Origin: Canna indica
Taxonomy: Eukaryota; Streptophyta; Magnoliopsida; Zingiberales; Cannaceae
Direction of reading: 5' to 3'
Assembly: GCA_034359265.1 (NCBI GenBank)
Contig: CP136890.1
Span: forward strand, 54,739,501 to 54,803,500
Length of the DNA stretch: 64,000 bases
The notes under the pieces are model-generated. The model saw nothing but the letters and a program-made list of their open reading frames with translations. It made no database searches and was not told the DNA's origin. Below, one piece after another: positions 23,371-34,760 of the stretch (position 1 is its first letter; each line of letters opens with the position of its first letter). The position numbers and the translations under genes were made by a program.

Positions 23371-24040
23371 AGAAGCTTACTAGTACAATCCCAACAAACA
23401 AAAGAATAAGGTGCAGAATTTGTATTAGGATCTAAAGAGCCATCAATGTTGATTTTAGTCCAATCAAGAGGAGGACAACTCCAAATAAGGCTATGTTTTT
23501 TTGAAATATTTTTTTCCTCGTCGTAAGAAACACTAAGATCAATGATTTTGGTTAAAAAATAGCTTTATTTCGAGTGAACCACATTAAATACAAAGTATTA
23601 TAATAGAGAGCTACGTGAGAATTGTTAATCCTTCCTGAAAAGAAATTGTCATCGAGCAAATTAACAATTTAATATCCAAGTATTCCAAACTAAACAGAAC
23701 TCCTCAAAACCACTAATGATTAACTCCCTAGTGGCCTATGCTATCTCACACTCGAAATATTGTCTTTGAGTGGCCGCCACACAAGGCACATTAAAAGGAG
23801 TTTAACACATTGAATCTAGCCAACCTTTTTAAAGTGAGGAGTTTCTTATGTAATAATTTCTAGAAATTTTTTTGAACCTAACAGGGTTATAGGGCTTTCC
23901 ATAACATCCTCTACTTTGGATTAGAAGAACTAGAACCAATATTCCGAGATAAAAAGTTATAAGCTAATATCCCGAGATAAATATTTAGCTACAGGAAATA
24001 TCTTTTTTAAAAAGCTGCTTTGAATATAATTTTTTGCTGG

Positions 24041-24088
<48 letters not shown>

Positions 24089-25030
24089 TGCATGGTACAG
24101 ATAATCTAGCTGGCGGTGACGGCAACAATGGAACCGCACGTACATATATGTGTTGAGATTGCGACAGCAAGTTGCGATTGATTGGGAATTTAACCCACTT
24201 GCTGTAATCATCACATAATAATAATGATAATTAATTAATTCGGGGATCATGTGGCCAAAAGTTGCTATTGCTGGCCATGGGGACAACTTCCACTTGCCCA
24301 TCAAATATTCTAACACTCCTTATTTAACTATATTCCATCTTAATTAATATTATTAATTATACATTATTATATATATAGTATTTTTAGAATACAATGTCTG
24401 ACCTATAATTAAGCACGCAGCTCAATTACTAACTGATCTCAATAATAACTAAGGTCTCATTTGGTTTGGTTGAACCACCGTTCAAAGACTCAAAAATATT
24501 ATATTATGTTATAATATAACATAGTATATAATATATTAATTAAAAAATTTATGTCATTAAAGATATAATAATATATAATATTATATTAAGGTCCATAATG
24601 TATACATTACAAAATAGTCACAGCATATTCTTTACTCTTATATTCTTTTCGGCCTAATGATCTATACATTTATGCACATTGATAGATTCCTATTTATCCA
24701 TTCACGTTTAGCATTAATTGTGCCAATTGACATTGTGGCTAAATTAGATCATTGATTATTTGCTTTGGAGTTTTAGTTGACTTTGAAACAGTGTTGATCA
24801 AGTTGACAAGGAGTGTTCTTAAGATTGGACAGCAAATTTGTGCATTTTAATTAGAATGAGGACTCACGGTGGATCTACACGTACGTTCATATTTAAGTAT
24901 CTACCTAGCCTTTTGTAATAGGAATGGATAAACTGCCTCAATTAATTAGTAGCTCACGATCCAGATCATCATCATGTTATCCCTTTTAGCTCAAAGAAGA
25001 TGAGCTAAATATGGTTATTAGGGTTGGAGG
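23371..25030. other. No gene recognised; TA microsatellite
   Basis: AT-rich intergenic-like DNA. An uninterrupted AT/TA run occupies 24044-24082. A minus-strand open frame (23957-24316) reads Ile-Tyr repeats because of that run. Nothing else is supported. Confidence 0.5.
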
Positions 25031-25404
25031 TTAGTCTTATCATCACTAGGCTTCTTGTTGGGGTGCTGAGAAAATACGCCCGCGGAAAAAGATGAATATT
25101 ATTCTTAGCCATATGAAACATCAAACGTTGATTCTTTCTTCTAAAAAACTCTCCAAGTCTCCTTTACAAGGGGAGAGCGAAGCTTCAATTAGCTATATTT
25201 TTCAAAAGTAGAGTGGGGGAGGATATTGAAAGAACTGCCTTGATCAACCATAATTTTTTTAATGATGAAGTTTCCTGCGATCATAGAAATTACGACGAGG
25301 TCACGTAGGATTTTGTCAATTCCTTAAAAATCAGATTCATTGAACGATGTCACCGGGGTTTTAGAGATGGGCCCGTCTGGACGAGCGATGTTGTCGACCG
25401 CTAT
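25031..25404 (-). pseudogene. Gypsy copy 2, protease region
   Basis: On the minus strand this encodes segments matching the protease of copy 3: SFNESDF, LRDLVVISMIAG, then IKKIMVDQGSSFNILPHSTF. VDQGSS includes the active-site aspartate region (D-x-G). Retroviral-type aspartic proteases cut the Gag-Pol polyprotein. Stops interrupt it. On the right it is cut by the LTR element at 25405. Its upstream continuation is the gag at 32143-34760. Toward 25031 similarity to the Gypsy family fades. Confidence 0.7.
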
Positions 25405-26679
25405 TGTTGATGAAATCGCCACACTAGGGGGGGTAAATAGTATGTTAACTAATCAATTAACCTAAATTTGATTTTAATTTTTTTCTTAGATTACTTAGGC
25501 AATTCATAATTTAACGACTAAATGCAGAAGCGATTAATAAAGATAAGCAATGCGATACACAAAGAAAATAATGCTAATACAATTATTTATAGTGGTTCGG
25601 CCCCAATGCCTACTCCACTACCTAAGCACCACACTTAGGATTTTTAAACTAGTTTAACTAGATTAATTAGTTTTCTTACAATGAGGACTTTACACCGGAA
25701 AGTCTCATCTCTTAAACCGAAGACACTTCCACACCCAGAAGTATCCCGTCTTCCTACCGAGAGCACTCTCCCATCTCAACCAAAGGATAACTCAACTAAT
25801 TCTAGTAAACTATGTTTACACCGGTGGATAGTCTTAACACCAAGGCAATCACCAACTCAATCAAACCTAGTAACATAGGTTTACACACTCAAAAATACAA
25901 TGAAATAAATCACAAAATACACAAACAATGGAACAAATAAATAATACAACAAATACTTAGCTCCAAAGAAAATTCTCTAGTCCACTTGATGCCTTAAGAA
26001 GATGAATCGGTGAAGCTTGAAGGCTAAAACAAAGAGTGGAGATCAAAATTAGGGTTCTTGCAAGGAGGGCTTAGTGACAACTTGTAGAGATGTTTAAGAT
26101 CACACTTTGAGGCTTGGAAGCATCAATGATAGTCTTGGAATGAGTTTGGGATGGGTATTTATAACCCCCCAACACTCAAGGCTTGTCAACAGACATTTTT
26201 TTGCCCATTGGCGACGCCCGATCGCTTGCCGGTCGATCGACCGAAGGCATTTTGCCCATCCTGGGCATCGGTCGATTGACCAGTCGGTCGATTGAAATAT
26301 CTTCTGTCTATTTTTGCCTTCTGTTGGTCGACCGGTCGATCGATCGAGTTTGGGTAGGGCTAATTTTTTTTTTTGCGTGTTTTTCTTGCGCGCTTCGTTT
26401 TCGGGTTCTTGCCTTCAGCATGCATCAACTTGGAGGCCTTCTATAGACTCGTCCAGGACGTCTTTGGTGCACACGTCACACGTCGAACTTCTAGAAATTT
26501 ACGCGATGAACTCGAATGCGTCGACCAATGTCCTTCCGATTTCTTTCGATATTTTCGATCGAGGACATCGAGTGCTAACCGATATGGAACCTAAAAATAT
26601 TTCTCAATGAAACATTAGTTGCATATTTGTTATCACCAAAACCGATATTAATACCAAGGTAGAAAACCTTAGGCCAACA
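25405..26679 (-). repeat. 3' LTR of the gag-only element
   Basis: It starts (plus-strand view) TGTTGATGAAATCGCC and ends TTAGGCCAACA. Read on the minus strand, a TATA box lies at 26164-26157 (TATAAATA). Just upstream, at about 26205-26345, is a cluster of GGTCGA/TCGACC palindromes. A GTGGTTCGGCC motif is conserved in all LTRs of the family. Confidence 0.88.
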
Positions 26680-26693
26680 CTCTCTTCCTTTTT
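26680..26693 (-). promoter_or_regulatory. Polypurine tract of the gag-only element
   Basis: On the minus strand AAAAAGGAAGAGAG abuts the 3' LTR. This is the primer for plus-strand DNA synthesis in LTR elements. Confidence 0.75.
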
Positions 26694-29358
26694 GATGATG
26701 ACAAACATCTTTAAGAAAATATATCATTTAGGCATAGAAGGATATTAATCATGGATTTCTACCCCTATCAATATGCATATTTATGAAAATAAACTCTCTA
26801 TCTATATGCATGATTTTCCTATATTTTCTTCCATTTTTACCTATATTTTTCTCCCCATTTTGACATCACTCAAAAAGGGCATGAATAGTCAACTATGGAC
26901 AAAGTTGAGACTCTAAAATTATTTTGCATGGAACATGAAAATCTCAACCAAAGTGATAAAAAAATAAGTATTTAATATGAGACTAAATCATACATGATAG
27001 CAAAGAGTGATAACTAAAATCCAAATTCGAAAATCATGTATAAACTCAAGTATCAATATTTTCAAGTATCGATCAAATGGATAAAAAATAAGTATTTTAT
27101 ATGAGACTAAATTATACATGATATCAAAGAGTGATAACTAAAATCCAAATTCGAAAATCATGTATAAACTCAAGTATCAATAATTTCAAGTATCGGTCAA
27201 AATATTAAAAACCATTTTAGAAATAATATTTCTTGAGTAATAGTGAGAACGATACAAAAAATATAGTTATGATATTACTTGAAGTCTCATTTGAAAATTT
27301 TAACGAAAATTCAAAGTATCCGAAAAAGATGAGTAATTTTGAGAAGAGAGATACTTTAGTGGCATTTTCGTAAATATTAGCTATTTCAAAAAAAAATTTA
27401 GCTTTCATTCAAACTTTCCAAATATTAAGATATAATCATTTAAAACATGTTTATCAAGTTTGAAAAAAAAATAATGTGATTTGATCAAAATATGAACTTG
27501 GCACGATTTCATTCAAAATAAGTATGAAAATATGAAAATGGCTAAGTATCAAACTTTGCTATCTACTTATATTTTCTCAAACTTAGGCACATAGACATCT
27601 AACATGAGTGAATTTAAGTATGTCAATCAAGTTTGGGCTTAAAATGAAGTTTCTAAATCACTTTGTTGACTTGGGTCAAATTATATATTTCAAGTTTACA
27701 AAAATTAAACTTATAAATCCATATAAAATTATATTATTGACAAATTTTTTTGAAACTTTAACTGGACAAACTAAATTTTTCAAGAAATATACAGGTTCAA
27801 GAATCAATCAAAAATCATTTTTTTATAAATTCATAAAATTTAAGAAAGTCCAAGGGCATTTTCATAAATTTCAAGTATTTGTTCGATAGTGACATTTTTT
27901 GTTCAAACTTTTCAGATATCGTTGAATGATCATTTGAAATGTATGTGCCAAGTTTGAACTCAAAATAAATTTTTTAAGTCTATTTTTAAACCGATCTCAA
28001 TTTCAACCAAAAACTCATTTTTATGATATCGCTCAAGATATCAAAATTATTTTTAGAAATGATTTCACTCAAGGAATAGTTAGAACGATATTAGAAATGG
28101 AATCAAAATAGTATGCACAAAATTTCATTTGAAGTTTTCGATGAAAAATTAAAGTATTGGAAAGATTGATATTTCAAGAGAGTAATACTTTGCATTTTTG
28201 AAATCCAACTTCAAATTTCCATTATAAATCAGATTCTTGATGAATTTTTTTTCAATTTTTTACACAACAAACTATATTTTTCAATGAAAGTGCAATTTCA
28301 AGAATCATCGCAAAATTAATTTTCTACATTTTTCTAAAATTGACTGAAAATGCTAAAATTTCAATGACATTTTCGTAATTTTAGTCATTTTTAAAAACGT
28401 GCTCATTTTTCATTCAAACTTTTATGACACCACATAATGATCATGTAAAGAGTGTATGCCAAGTTTGGAATGAAAATTATGTCCTTAAGTCAAGATATCA
28501 ACCTAGCATAGTTTCATTCAAAACTAAGCTAGTTATCACAAAATTTAATAAGTGTTAATCTTATAATTTACTCATGCTTTTTCAAATTTAAACCTATGGA
28601 CACCTAACATGAGTAAATCTAAACATGTTCCTCAAATATGGATTGAAAATAAGACATCTAAGTCAATTTGTTGACTTGGGTCAACTTGGTTAAAACATGT
28701 CATTCTAAATGACATCTATATCGTTTTATCCATATCCATATAAATTTTTCATTCTAAATGCATGAAAACATGTTATACCTATTCCTAAACATGTTTATGA
28801 AGTTTGGATTTAAAATGAAGTGTCCAAATGGATTTGTCGACCTAGGTCAAACTTTTTCAAGTGTAAGTCCCTGAAAGTGAATTAGTTATCACTTTGTTCA
28901 ATTTCTCATGAATTTTTAATTTTAAGCACATGACAACTAATCACTAACACGTCTAGAAATGTTCATCCAATTTTTAACTTAAAGTGAAGTCTCTAAAGAA
29001 AAATTTCAATCTAGTCCAATTTCATAAATATCATGATATCATGAAATGAGCTAAGTTTTCAAGATTTTTCCTACTCATGAAAATTCAAATATTTATCATG
29101 CATAATCAATCATGAGCATAGAGAAATCATTTAAGCATAATCAACAAGAATTTTTGAAACTCATATCAAGAGCGGAAATCAAATAGAATTAAGCATAGTA
29201 TCATAATCTTCAACCAAGGTAAAACAAATCAAGTTAGAAGATGATACCGAAATAGTATTGAAGCCAACTTTACCTAAGGCATCAAGGCAGCTTGAAGTTG
29301 CAACCATGGGAGGATTCATCATTCAAGTCCATGATCAACTTCAACACACCACTTTCCT
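26694..29358 (-). repeat. Repetitive non-coding interior replacing pol
   Basis: No pol domain can be found on either strand. A 120-bp tandem duplication lies at about 26961-27198 (AAGTATTTAATATGAGACTAAA in both copies). Beyond it, diverged copies of a longer motif recur near 27630, 28465, 28635, 28820 and 28970. Each has (C)AAGTTTGG.TT.AAAATGAAGT and then a GACTTGGGTCAA-like string or its remains. The base composition is very AT-rich. It may serve only to keep genome length for packaging, or may have grown by template switching. Confidence 0.65.
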
Positions 29359-29829
29359 TCAACCATGTGTGGTAGCTCCCCCTACAAGAGAATAAGAAAC
29401 TTTTGATACCCAAACGTCTTTGGGTCCTACGGGGTTAGTGGGCTTAGGTACCCAAAGTATCTTCACAACATTTGGGTTCATTTTAGAGGCACAATTATAG
29501 ATGATATGCCCATAAACACCACAACAAAAATAATGTCTATTAAATTTCTTCTTTTTAGTATGGACATGAGGTTTAATGTTAGAAAGCTTAACATGAGGAC
29601 TAAGATGAGCATGAGCATGAGCATTCTTGAGAGAGATATTCATCTTCTTATAATGCTTAACATGAGGAGGATGATGTGCTTGAACATTTTTAGAAGAAAC
29701 ATTTTTCTTTCTAGGATTTCTAAAAGATGAAACATTGGATAAATTATTTGCTTTCCTACTCAAGAAAACAATCTTATTTTTTAAGACATTAATGGATTTA
29801 TTTGAGGCTTGCATTTGAGATTTCATCAT
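29359..29829 (-). CDS. Gag C-terminal part with zinc-knuckle remnant
   Basis: A 156-residue open frame rich in Lys, His and Asn that follows the main gag frame. Near residue 105 it has YFCCGVYGHIIYNC. SIRE-type elements have C-x2-C-x4-H-x4-C at this place, and here the first Cys is replaced by Tyr. It is followed by WVPK and GPKDVWVSK, the strings that precede protease in SIRE-lineage polyproteins. Its ATG overlaps the stop of the preceding frame (ATGA), one base out of phase, so it was probably a continuation of gag separated by a frameshift. It ends 30 residues after GPK, where pol would begin. Confidence 0.7.
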   Translation of the reverse strand: MMKSQMQASNKSINVLKNKIVFLSRKANNLSNVSSFRNPRKKNVSSKNVQAHHPPHVKHYKKMNISLKNAHAHAHLSPHVKLSNIKPHVHTKKKKFNRHYFCCGVYGHIIYNCASKMNPNVVKILWVPKPTNPVGPKDVWVSKVSYSLVGGATTHG

Positions 29830-30797
29830 ATAATTTCATTTTTCAAAATCTCATTTTCAAATTTGAAATCATTATTTCTAGATTTTATTTTAAATTTCAA
29901 ATAATCATTTCCAAGTTTTAACGCTTTAAGCTGAAGTTCTAGATTATCATGACATGAATCAAAATGTCTAGTCTTTAATTTTTCATTTTCTAATTCTAAG
30001 GCATGCACATGTGAACTAAGCTTAGAGTTTTCCTTCTTTAGATTTCTATTTTTCTTGTTCTTCTTCATAAGCAAGACATACATTTTTTGACATTCCTCAA
30101 CTAGTTCTTCATATGACATATTAAATGAACTAGAAGAGCTAGTTCTATCATTATCATGACTAGATGAAGAAGAAAGCATCTCATTATTTGTAACCATGAG
30201 GCAAGATTTGGATGTGGCTTCGTAGTCATGGCTAGAGGGTGCTCCAAATGAGTAAAATTTGGAGGTGGGAGCACTTGACGTCTTCCTTGCTTTGTTCATC
30301 ATGGTAGGGCAATTTTTCTTCACATGCCCCTTTTCTTTGCAAGCATGACAAATCACCTTTCGTTTTCGGCTTTTAGAGTTGCTCCTTTGACTAGAAGCAC
30401 TATGGGCATCAAAATTGAGATTAGTAGTAGGTGAGTGACCATTGTCATCATCATCTTCATCAAAAGTGTCAACCTCTTCAATTTTGGCGTAATCATATAA
30501 AACATTTAAAGTGACCCATAAATCATAAACCGAAGAGCAATGCATGACTTTATCTTGGATTCCATTTGGTAATATGTAAAGAATACAATTCATGACATCT
30601 CCATTATACTTAAATATTTTATTATCTAATTCACTCAAAGTATGCATGTCAACCTTAGGTTCAATGAATTCTAAACTTAACATGTTAACGACACCAAAAC
30701 CTTTAGTTTTTAAATATGTGTACATCCTATATTTCCAAAGACCAAAGTTCGAGGCATCGAACATAGGAGGTGAAGACGCTAAACTCTCTAGTGCCAT
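29826..30797 (-). CDS. Gag protein of the non-autonomous LTR element
   Basis: Gag coats element RNA and forms the virus-like particle in the cytoplasm. The 323-residue frame is uninterrupted. The N-terminal third (FDASNFGLWKYRMYTYLKTK) matches the Copia gag (UBN2/DUF4219-like) start. A zinc knuckle, CHACKEKGHVKKNC, fits C-x2-C-x4-H-x4-C exactly at about residue 150. A Ser-rich linker follows, then SYEELVEECQKMYVLLMKK and a long Lys/Glu/Leu heptad region that should form a coiled coil, as in SIRE gags. The ATG lies 50 bp downstream of the primer-binding site, the first in the leader. It is short compared with autonomous SIRE gags because the part between the UBN2 core and the knuckle is reduced. 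Its intact state in an element with decayed LTRs is notable. Confidence 0.8.
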   Translation of the reverse strand: MALESLASSPPMFDASNFGLWKYRMYTYLKTKGFGVVNMLSLEFIEPKVDMHTLSELDNKIFKYNGDVMNCILYILPNGIQDKVMHCSSVYDLWVTLNVLYDYAKIEEVDTFDEDDDDNGHSPTTNLNFDAHSASSQRSNSKSRKRKVICHACKEKGHVKKNCPTMMNKARKTSSAPTSKFYSFGAPSSHDYEATSKSCLMVTNNEMLSSSSSHDNDRTSSSSSFNMSYEELVEECQKMYVLLMKKNKKNRNLKKENSKLSSHVHALELENEKLKTRHFDSCHDNLELQLKALKLGNDYLKFKIKSRNNDFKFENEILKNEII

Positions 30798-30847
30798 TTC
30801 CGGATTGAAACAAAGTGTAGGGGAGATGGTGAAATCTCATGCTACGA

Positions 30848-30862
30848 CCAACTTTGATACCA
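30848..30862 (-). promoter_or_regulatory. Primer-binding site of the gag-only element
   Basis: On the minus strand TGGTATCAAAGTTGG lies two bases inside the 5' LTR. It matches the initiator-tRNA primer site TGGTATCAGAGC with one base changed. Confidence 0.8.
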
Positions 30863-30864
30863 AA

Positions 30865-32142
30865 TGTTGGTGAAATGGCCACACTAGAGGGGAGGGGGTG
30901 AATAGTGTGTTAACTAATCAATTACCCTAAATTCGATTTTAAACTTTTTCTTAAATTACTTAGGCAATTCATAATTTAACGACTAAATGCGGAAGCGAGT
31001 AATAAAGATAAGCAATGTGATACACAAAGAAAACAATGCTAACATAATTATTTATAGTGGTTCGGCCCTAATGCCTACACAACTACCTAAGCACCCTGCT
31101 TAGGATTTTTAAACTAGTTTAACTATATTAATTAGTTTTCTTACAATGAGGACTTTACACTGGAAAATCTCCTCTCTCAAACCGAAGGTACTTCCACACT
31201 CGAAAGTATCCCGCCTTCCTACCGAGAATACTCTCACACCTCAACCTAAGGATAACTCAACTAATCCTCGTAAACTACGTTTACACTGGTGGAATTAAGC
31301 ATTAACACCAAGGCAACCACCAACTCAATCAAACCTAGTAACCTAGGTTTACACACTTGAAAATACAATGAAATAAATCACAAAATACACAAAAAATGGA
31401 GCAAATAAATAATACAACAAATACTTAGCTCCAAAGAAAACTCCCTAATCCTCTTGATGCCTTAAGATGATGAATCGGTGAAGCTTGAAGGCTAAAATAA
31501 GGAGTGGAGATCAAAACTAGGGTTCGTGCAAGGATGCCTCAATGAAAGCTTGTAGAGATGCTTAGGATCACACTTTGAGGCTTGGAAGCATCAATGGTAG
31601 GCTTGGAATGAGTTTACGATGGGTATTTATAACCGCCCAACACTCAAGGCTCGTCAACGAGCGTTTTTCTACCCGTTGGCGATGCTTAGTCGCTTGTCTG
31701 TCAATCGATCGAGCGACCGCTGAGCGACCGAAGGCATTCTGCCCATTCTGGGCAACGGTCGGTTGACTAGTCGGTCGACCAAAATGCCTTCCGTCGGTTG
31801 ACCGAATCTGGGTAGGGTTGATTTTTTTTGCGTGTTTTTCTTGCGCGCTTCATTTTCAGGTTTCGGCCTTTAGCGTGCGTCAACTTGGAGGCATTCTCCA
31901 GACTCGTCCAAGACGTCTTTGGTGCACACCTCACACGTCGAACTTCTAGAAATTTCCGTGACGAACCCAAACACGTCGACCAATGTCCTTCTGATTTTCT
32001 GATTTCTTTCGATATTTCCGATCGAGGATATCGAGTGTCAACCGATATGGAATCTGAAAATATTTTCTAATGAAATATTAGTTCCATGTTTATTATCATC
32101 AAAACTGAGATTAAGACCAAGGTAGAAAACCTTAGGCCAACA
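30865..32142 (-). repeat. 5' LTR of the gag-only element
   Basis: Plus-strand view: TGTTGGTGAAATGGCC...CTTAGGCCAACA. Minus-strand TATA box at about 31622-31630 (TTATAAATACCC). The GGTCGA/CGACC cluster lies at about 31690-31800, upstream of the TATA. It is the promoter for the gag frame. Confidence 0.88.
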
Positions 32143-32978
32143 ACTATGACTAGTTGGAGGGATCTCTTTTTGGCGAGCTCGATTCGCCTCCTCTTGCGAA
32201 CTCGCCAGCGATGTAGTCAATGATTCCTCGGATTTTGTTTCCTGAGTTGTTTTCTCGATCGTTGTCCCGTTGGCCTCCGTGATAGTTCGGAGGTGTCCGG
32301 CTTTGACTTTAGCGATGATGGTATGGGCTTCTACTCCGACCACACTCTCTTTCGCGTTGGATGTATCGGTCGAGGTGTCCTGCGCGGACCAAGTCCTCGA
32401 GTTGGTCTCTGAGCACTACACAGTCTTCTGTAGTATGCTTGTAAGTGTCGTGGAAAGCACATTTCTTGCTCATGTTGACATTGGATGGCAATTTCTGCTT
32501 CCCGGCATTAGTAGGGTGCTTGAGGAGTTTCAAGCTATAGATTTCACGAAGGATGGTTTCCTTCCTTGTGTTGAACGGAGTGTACTTCTCGTATCGGGTG
32601 TTCAGGCAGGATGGTGACCTGACCCTCCTATCAGTTTCTCGCTCACAGTGATTTTGGTCCTCGCCCTTTCTATTAGTCTTCTTGGACTTCTTGTCCTCGG
32701 GAGTATCTTTAACATTCTGCCTCTCGGACTTTCTAGCCTCATGGAGCTCTTCCATTTCTATATAGCTCATTGCCATCTCTTGGAACTTGACTATGTCTCT
32801 CGGCTTTGCCAATGCAATCTGGTCGGCGAAGTATCCGAGTTTCAACCTGTGTTTGACAGATTAGTGCTCGACTGGATGGGTCGAGATTCAGCATCTCCGC
32901 GGTCGTGCCGTGGAATCTTCGTATATAATCCCTAATAGGCTCATGTACTTTGTCCTTGCTTGATGTATTGGAGGATGT
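32143..32978 (-). pseudogene. Gypsy copy 2, gag C-terminal part
   Basis: A 178-residue open frame (32309-32845) starts at KLGYFADQIALAKPRDIV. It contains an Arg/Lys-rich linker, then NTRYEKYTPFNTRKETILR, and the Tat-type zinc motif CAFHDTYKHTTEDC (C-x2-H-x4-H-x4-C, all ligands present) near residue 135. Copies 3 and 4 have the same order with damaged ligands. Upstream it continues across the solo LTR into 34151-34760, and downstream across the gag-only element into 25031-25404. Confidence 0.8.
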
Positions 32979-34150
32979 TGTTGGCCTAAGGTTTTCAACC
33001 TAGGACTTAACCTCGGTTTTGATGATAACAAACATGAAACTAATATTTTCATGGAGAAACATTTTCAAGTTCCAAATCGGTTTGCACGTGATGTCATTGA
33101 TCGAAAAATCGGAGAAATCGTAGGAATCAACAAGGACGCTCGTCGACGCTCAAATTCTTCGAGAGATAGAGTTTAGATTTACGGTGTCTAGAATGAATGT
33201 GTACTCCTTTTTTATGATGCAAAGAATCCAAAAACTAGACCCAGAACTTGATACTCAAACATGAGAAACCTTGCTAAAACTGCACTCTGTGCATGTTTCG
33301 GCCAAAGGTTCGGACGACCGAAGGGTCAATCGGACTTCGACCGAAAGCTATTAGAAATGTATAGTAACTATTCGATCAATCATTGGTCAAGGCTTGTTCG
33401 ACCGACCAACGACTAACATATGGACCGGCGGAACCTCAACGACTATTTTTTGAGTCGTTGAGTGGTGTTTCATCAGTATAAATTGTATAAGTTGTATAAG
33501 TTGCTTCACCCGAATATTTTTTGAACCAACGATCAATGGTTGATTCACCATCAAAGGCATCAAGAAGAGCTAGGTAATCAAAGATTTCATTGTATAAGTT
33601 ACTTTGATTATTTTCTCCATTACTTGTGTATTTTTTGTGATTTATTATCTTGTATTTGGTTTTGTTGAGTGTGGTGTTAGCCTTGGTTGTAAGGCATAAG
33701 TCCACCCTTGTAATCTAGGATTAGAGCGCCCTTAGGAGATAGAGAGATGGGAGAGTGCTCTCGATAGGAAGGCGGAGACTTCCAAGTGTGGAAGTGCCTT
33801 CGGTATGAGGGTGGAGACTTCCGGTTGTGGAAGTGCCCTTGGTGTGAGAGCGGAGACTTTCTGAGAAAATTCCTCATTGTAAGGAACTCCTAATCTAGTG
33901 GATTACGAGTGAAATTCTAAGTAGAGTGCTTGGGTAGTGGAGTAGGCATTGGGGCCGAACCATTATAAATCATTATGTTAGCATTAATATCTTGTTTGTG
34001 TTCAATTACCTTATTGCTTCCGCTATCAACATTTAGTCTTTAAATTGAGAATTGCCTAAGTAATCAAGAATTGATTAAAATCGAATTTAGATTAAAGTTT
34101 AGTAAACACACTATTTACCCCCCCCCTCTAGTGTAACCATTCGACTAATA
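32979..34150 (+). mobile_element. Solo LTR A4, inserted in Gypsy copy 2 gag
   Basis: Same family as the LTRs of the gag-only element, opposite orientation (TGTTGGCCTAAGG at the left). Its right end has decayed to CTAATA. Target duplication GATGT/GACGT differs at one base. Copy 3, uninterrupted at this point, reads GAAGACGCCCTCTACTACG, confirming the insertion. A TATA-like TATAAATT lies near 33477, with CGACCGAAGG/GACCGACC motifs upstream (33305-33425). No internal region remains, so LTR-LTR recombination is likely. Confidence 0.85.
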
Positions 34151-34760
34151 GACGTCCTTAGTTTTGGAGTAGATCCGGGATGAGGAGAATCAACTGGTGA
34201 AGGCGCAAGAGAGTTCCACGAAGGAGTATATGCACCCTAGTGGAAAAGAGGAGATCCACAAAAGTGTGGCTTTTTCCAGGAAGGTCGAGAAGGCTCTATA
34301 GAGGACGGGGTCAATCGCTCCATTGAGGAGCATCAATGACCTGAACATCATCAGGTGTATAGTCGGGTCGCCCATTTCATCATAGGGCTTCAACGTAGTC
34401 GGCAACCTTAATCAGGGTGGATGGTATGCCACCATGATATGTTCAGCAAAGGGTCCCAAATCGACAGGAAGAAGATTAGCAACCTCTGTGATCCTAGGTC
34501 TTTCTCCTTTCTCAGGTGAGGCGTGCTGGAGACCTCATCTTGGAGGACAGAAATTGGCCTCCTCCTCTCTGTGTGATTGATTTCTTCATGATCTGAGCAG
34601 CGGCGCTGATAACCGGTCGGGTGATGTTCCCAGGACCGCATTGGCATCTCGACCTAGGCTGCTAATTGTTGGTTCTTCGCCTCAAGGTCGTTTATTCGAC
34701 GCTGGGATGCTTCTGGTGGGGGATTGGTTAGTGTTGGAGCGTCGCTCCTCACTGTTTCAA
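34151..34760 (-). pseudogene. Gypsy copy 2, gag N-terminal and core part
   Basis: The minus strand encodes an N-terminal part matching copy 4 (EAKNQQLAAQVEM) and the gag core LKPYDEMGDPTIHLMMFRSL, followed by LLNGAIDPVLYRAFSTFLEK. Stops and frame changes separate the parts. This copy is uninterrupted at PYDEMGDP, where copy 3 carries a solo LTR. Confidence 0.8.

Larger units (their letters stand above)
25405..32142 (-). mobile_element. Complete gag-only LTR retrotransposon (SIRE/Copia-related)
   Basis: It has two direct LTRs of 1275 and 1278 bp, TGTTG...CCAACA in both, roughly 90% alike by eye. There is a primer-binding site next to the 5' LTR and a purine tract next to the 3' LTR. A near-exact 5-bp target duplication flanks it (GCTAT at 25400-25404, ACTAT at 32143-32147). 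It lies in Gypsy copy 2 at the gag-protease junction. The 4.2-kb interior encodes gag (minus strand), but protease, integrase, RT and RNase H are missing. Their place is taken by AT-rich degenerate repeats. It is non-autonomous and would need pol proteins from a related element. LTR divergence suggests an old insertion. Confidence 0.88.

Noticed and set aside
23957..24316. 119-codon minus-strand open frame with Ile-Tyr repeats
   Set aside because: Produced by the TA microsatellite at 24044-24082.
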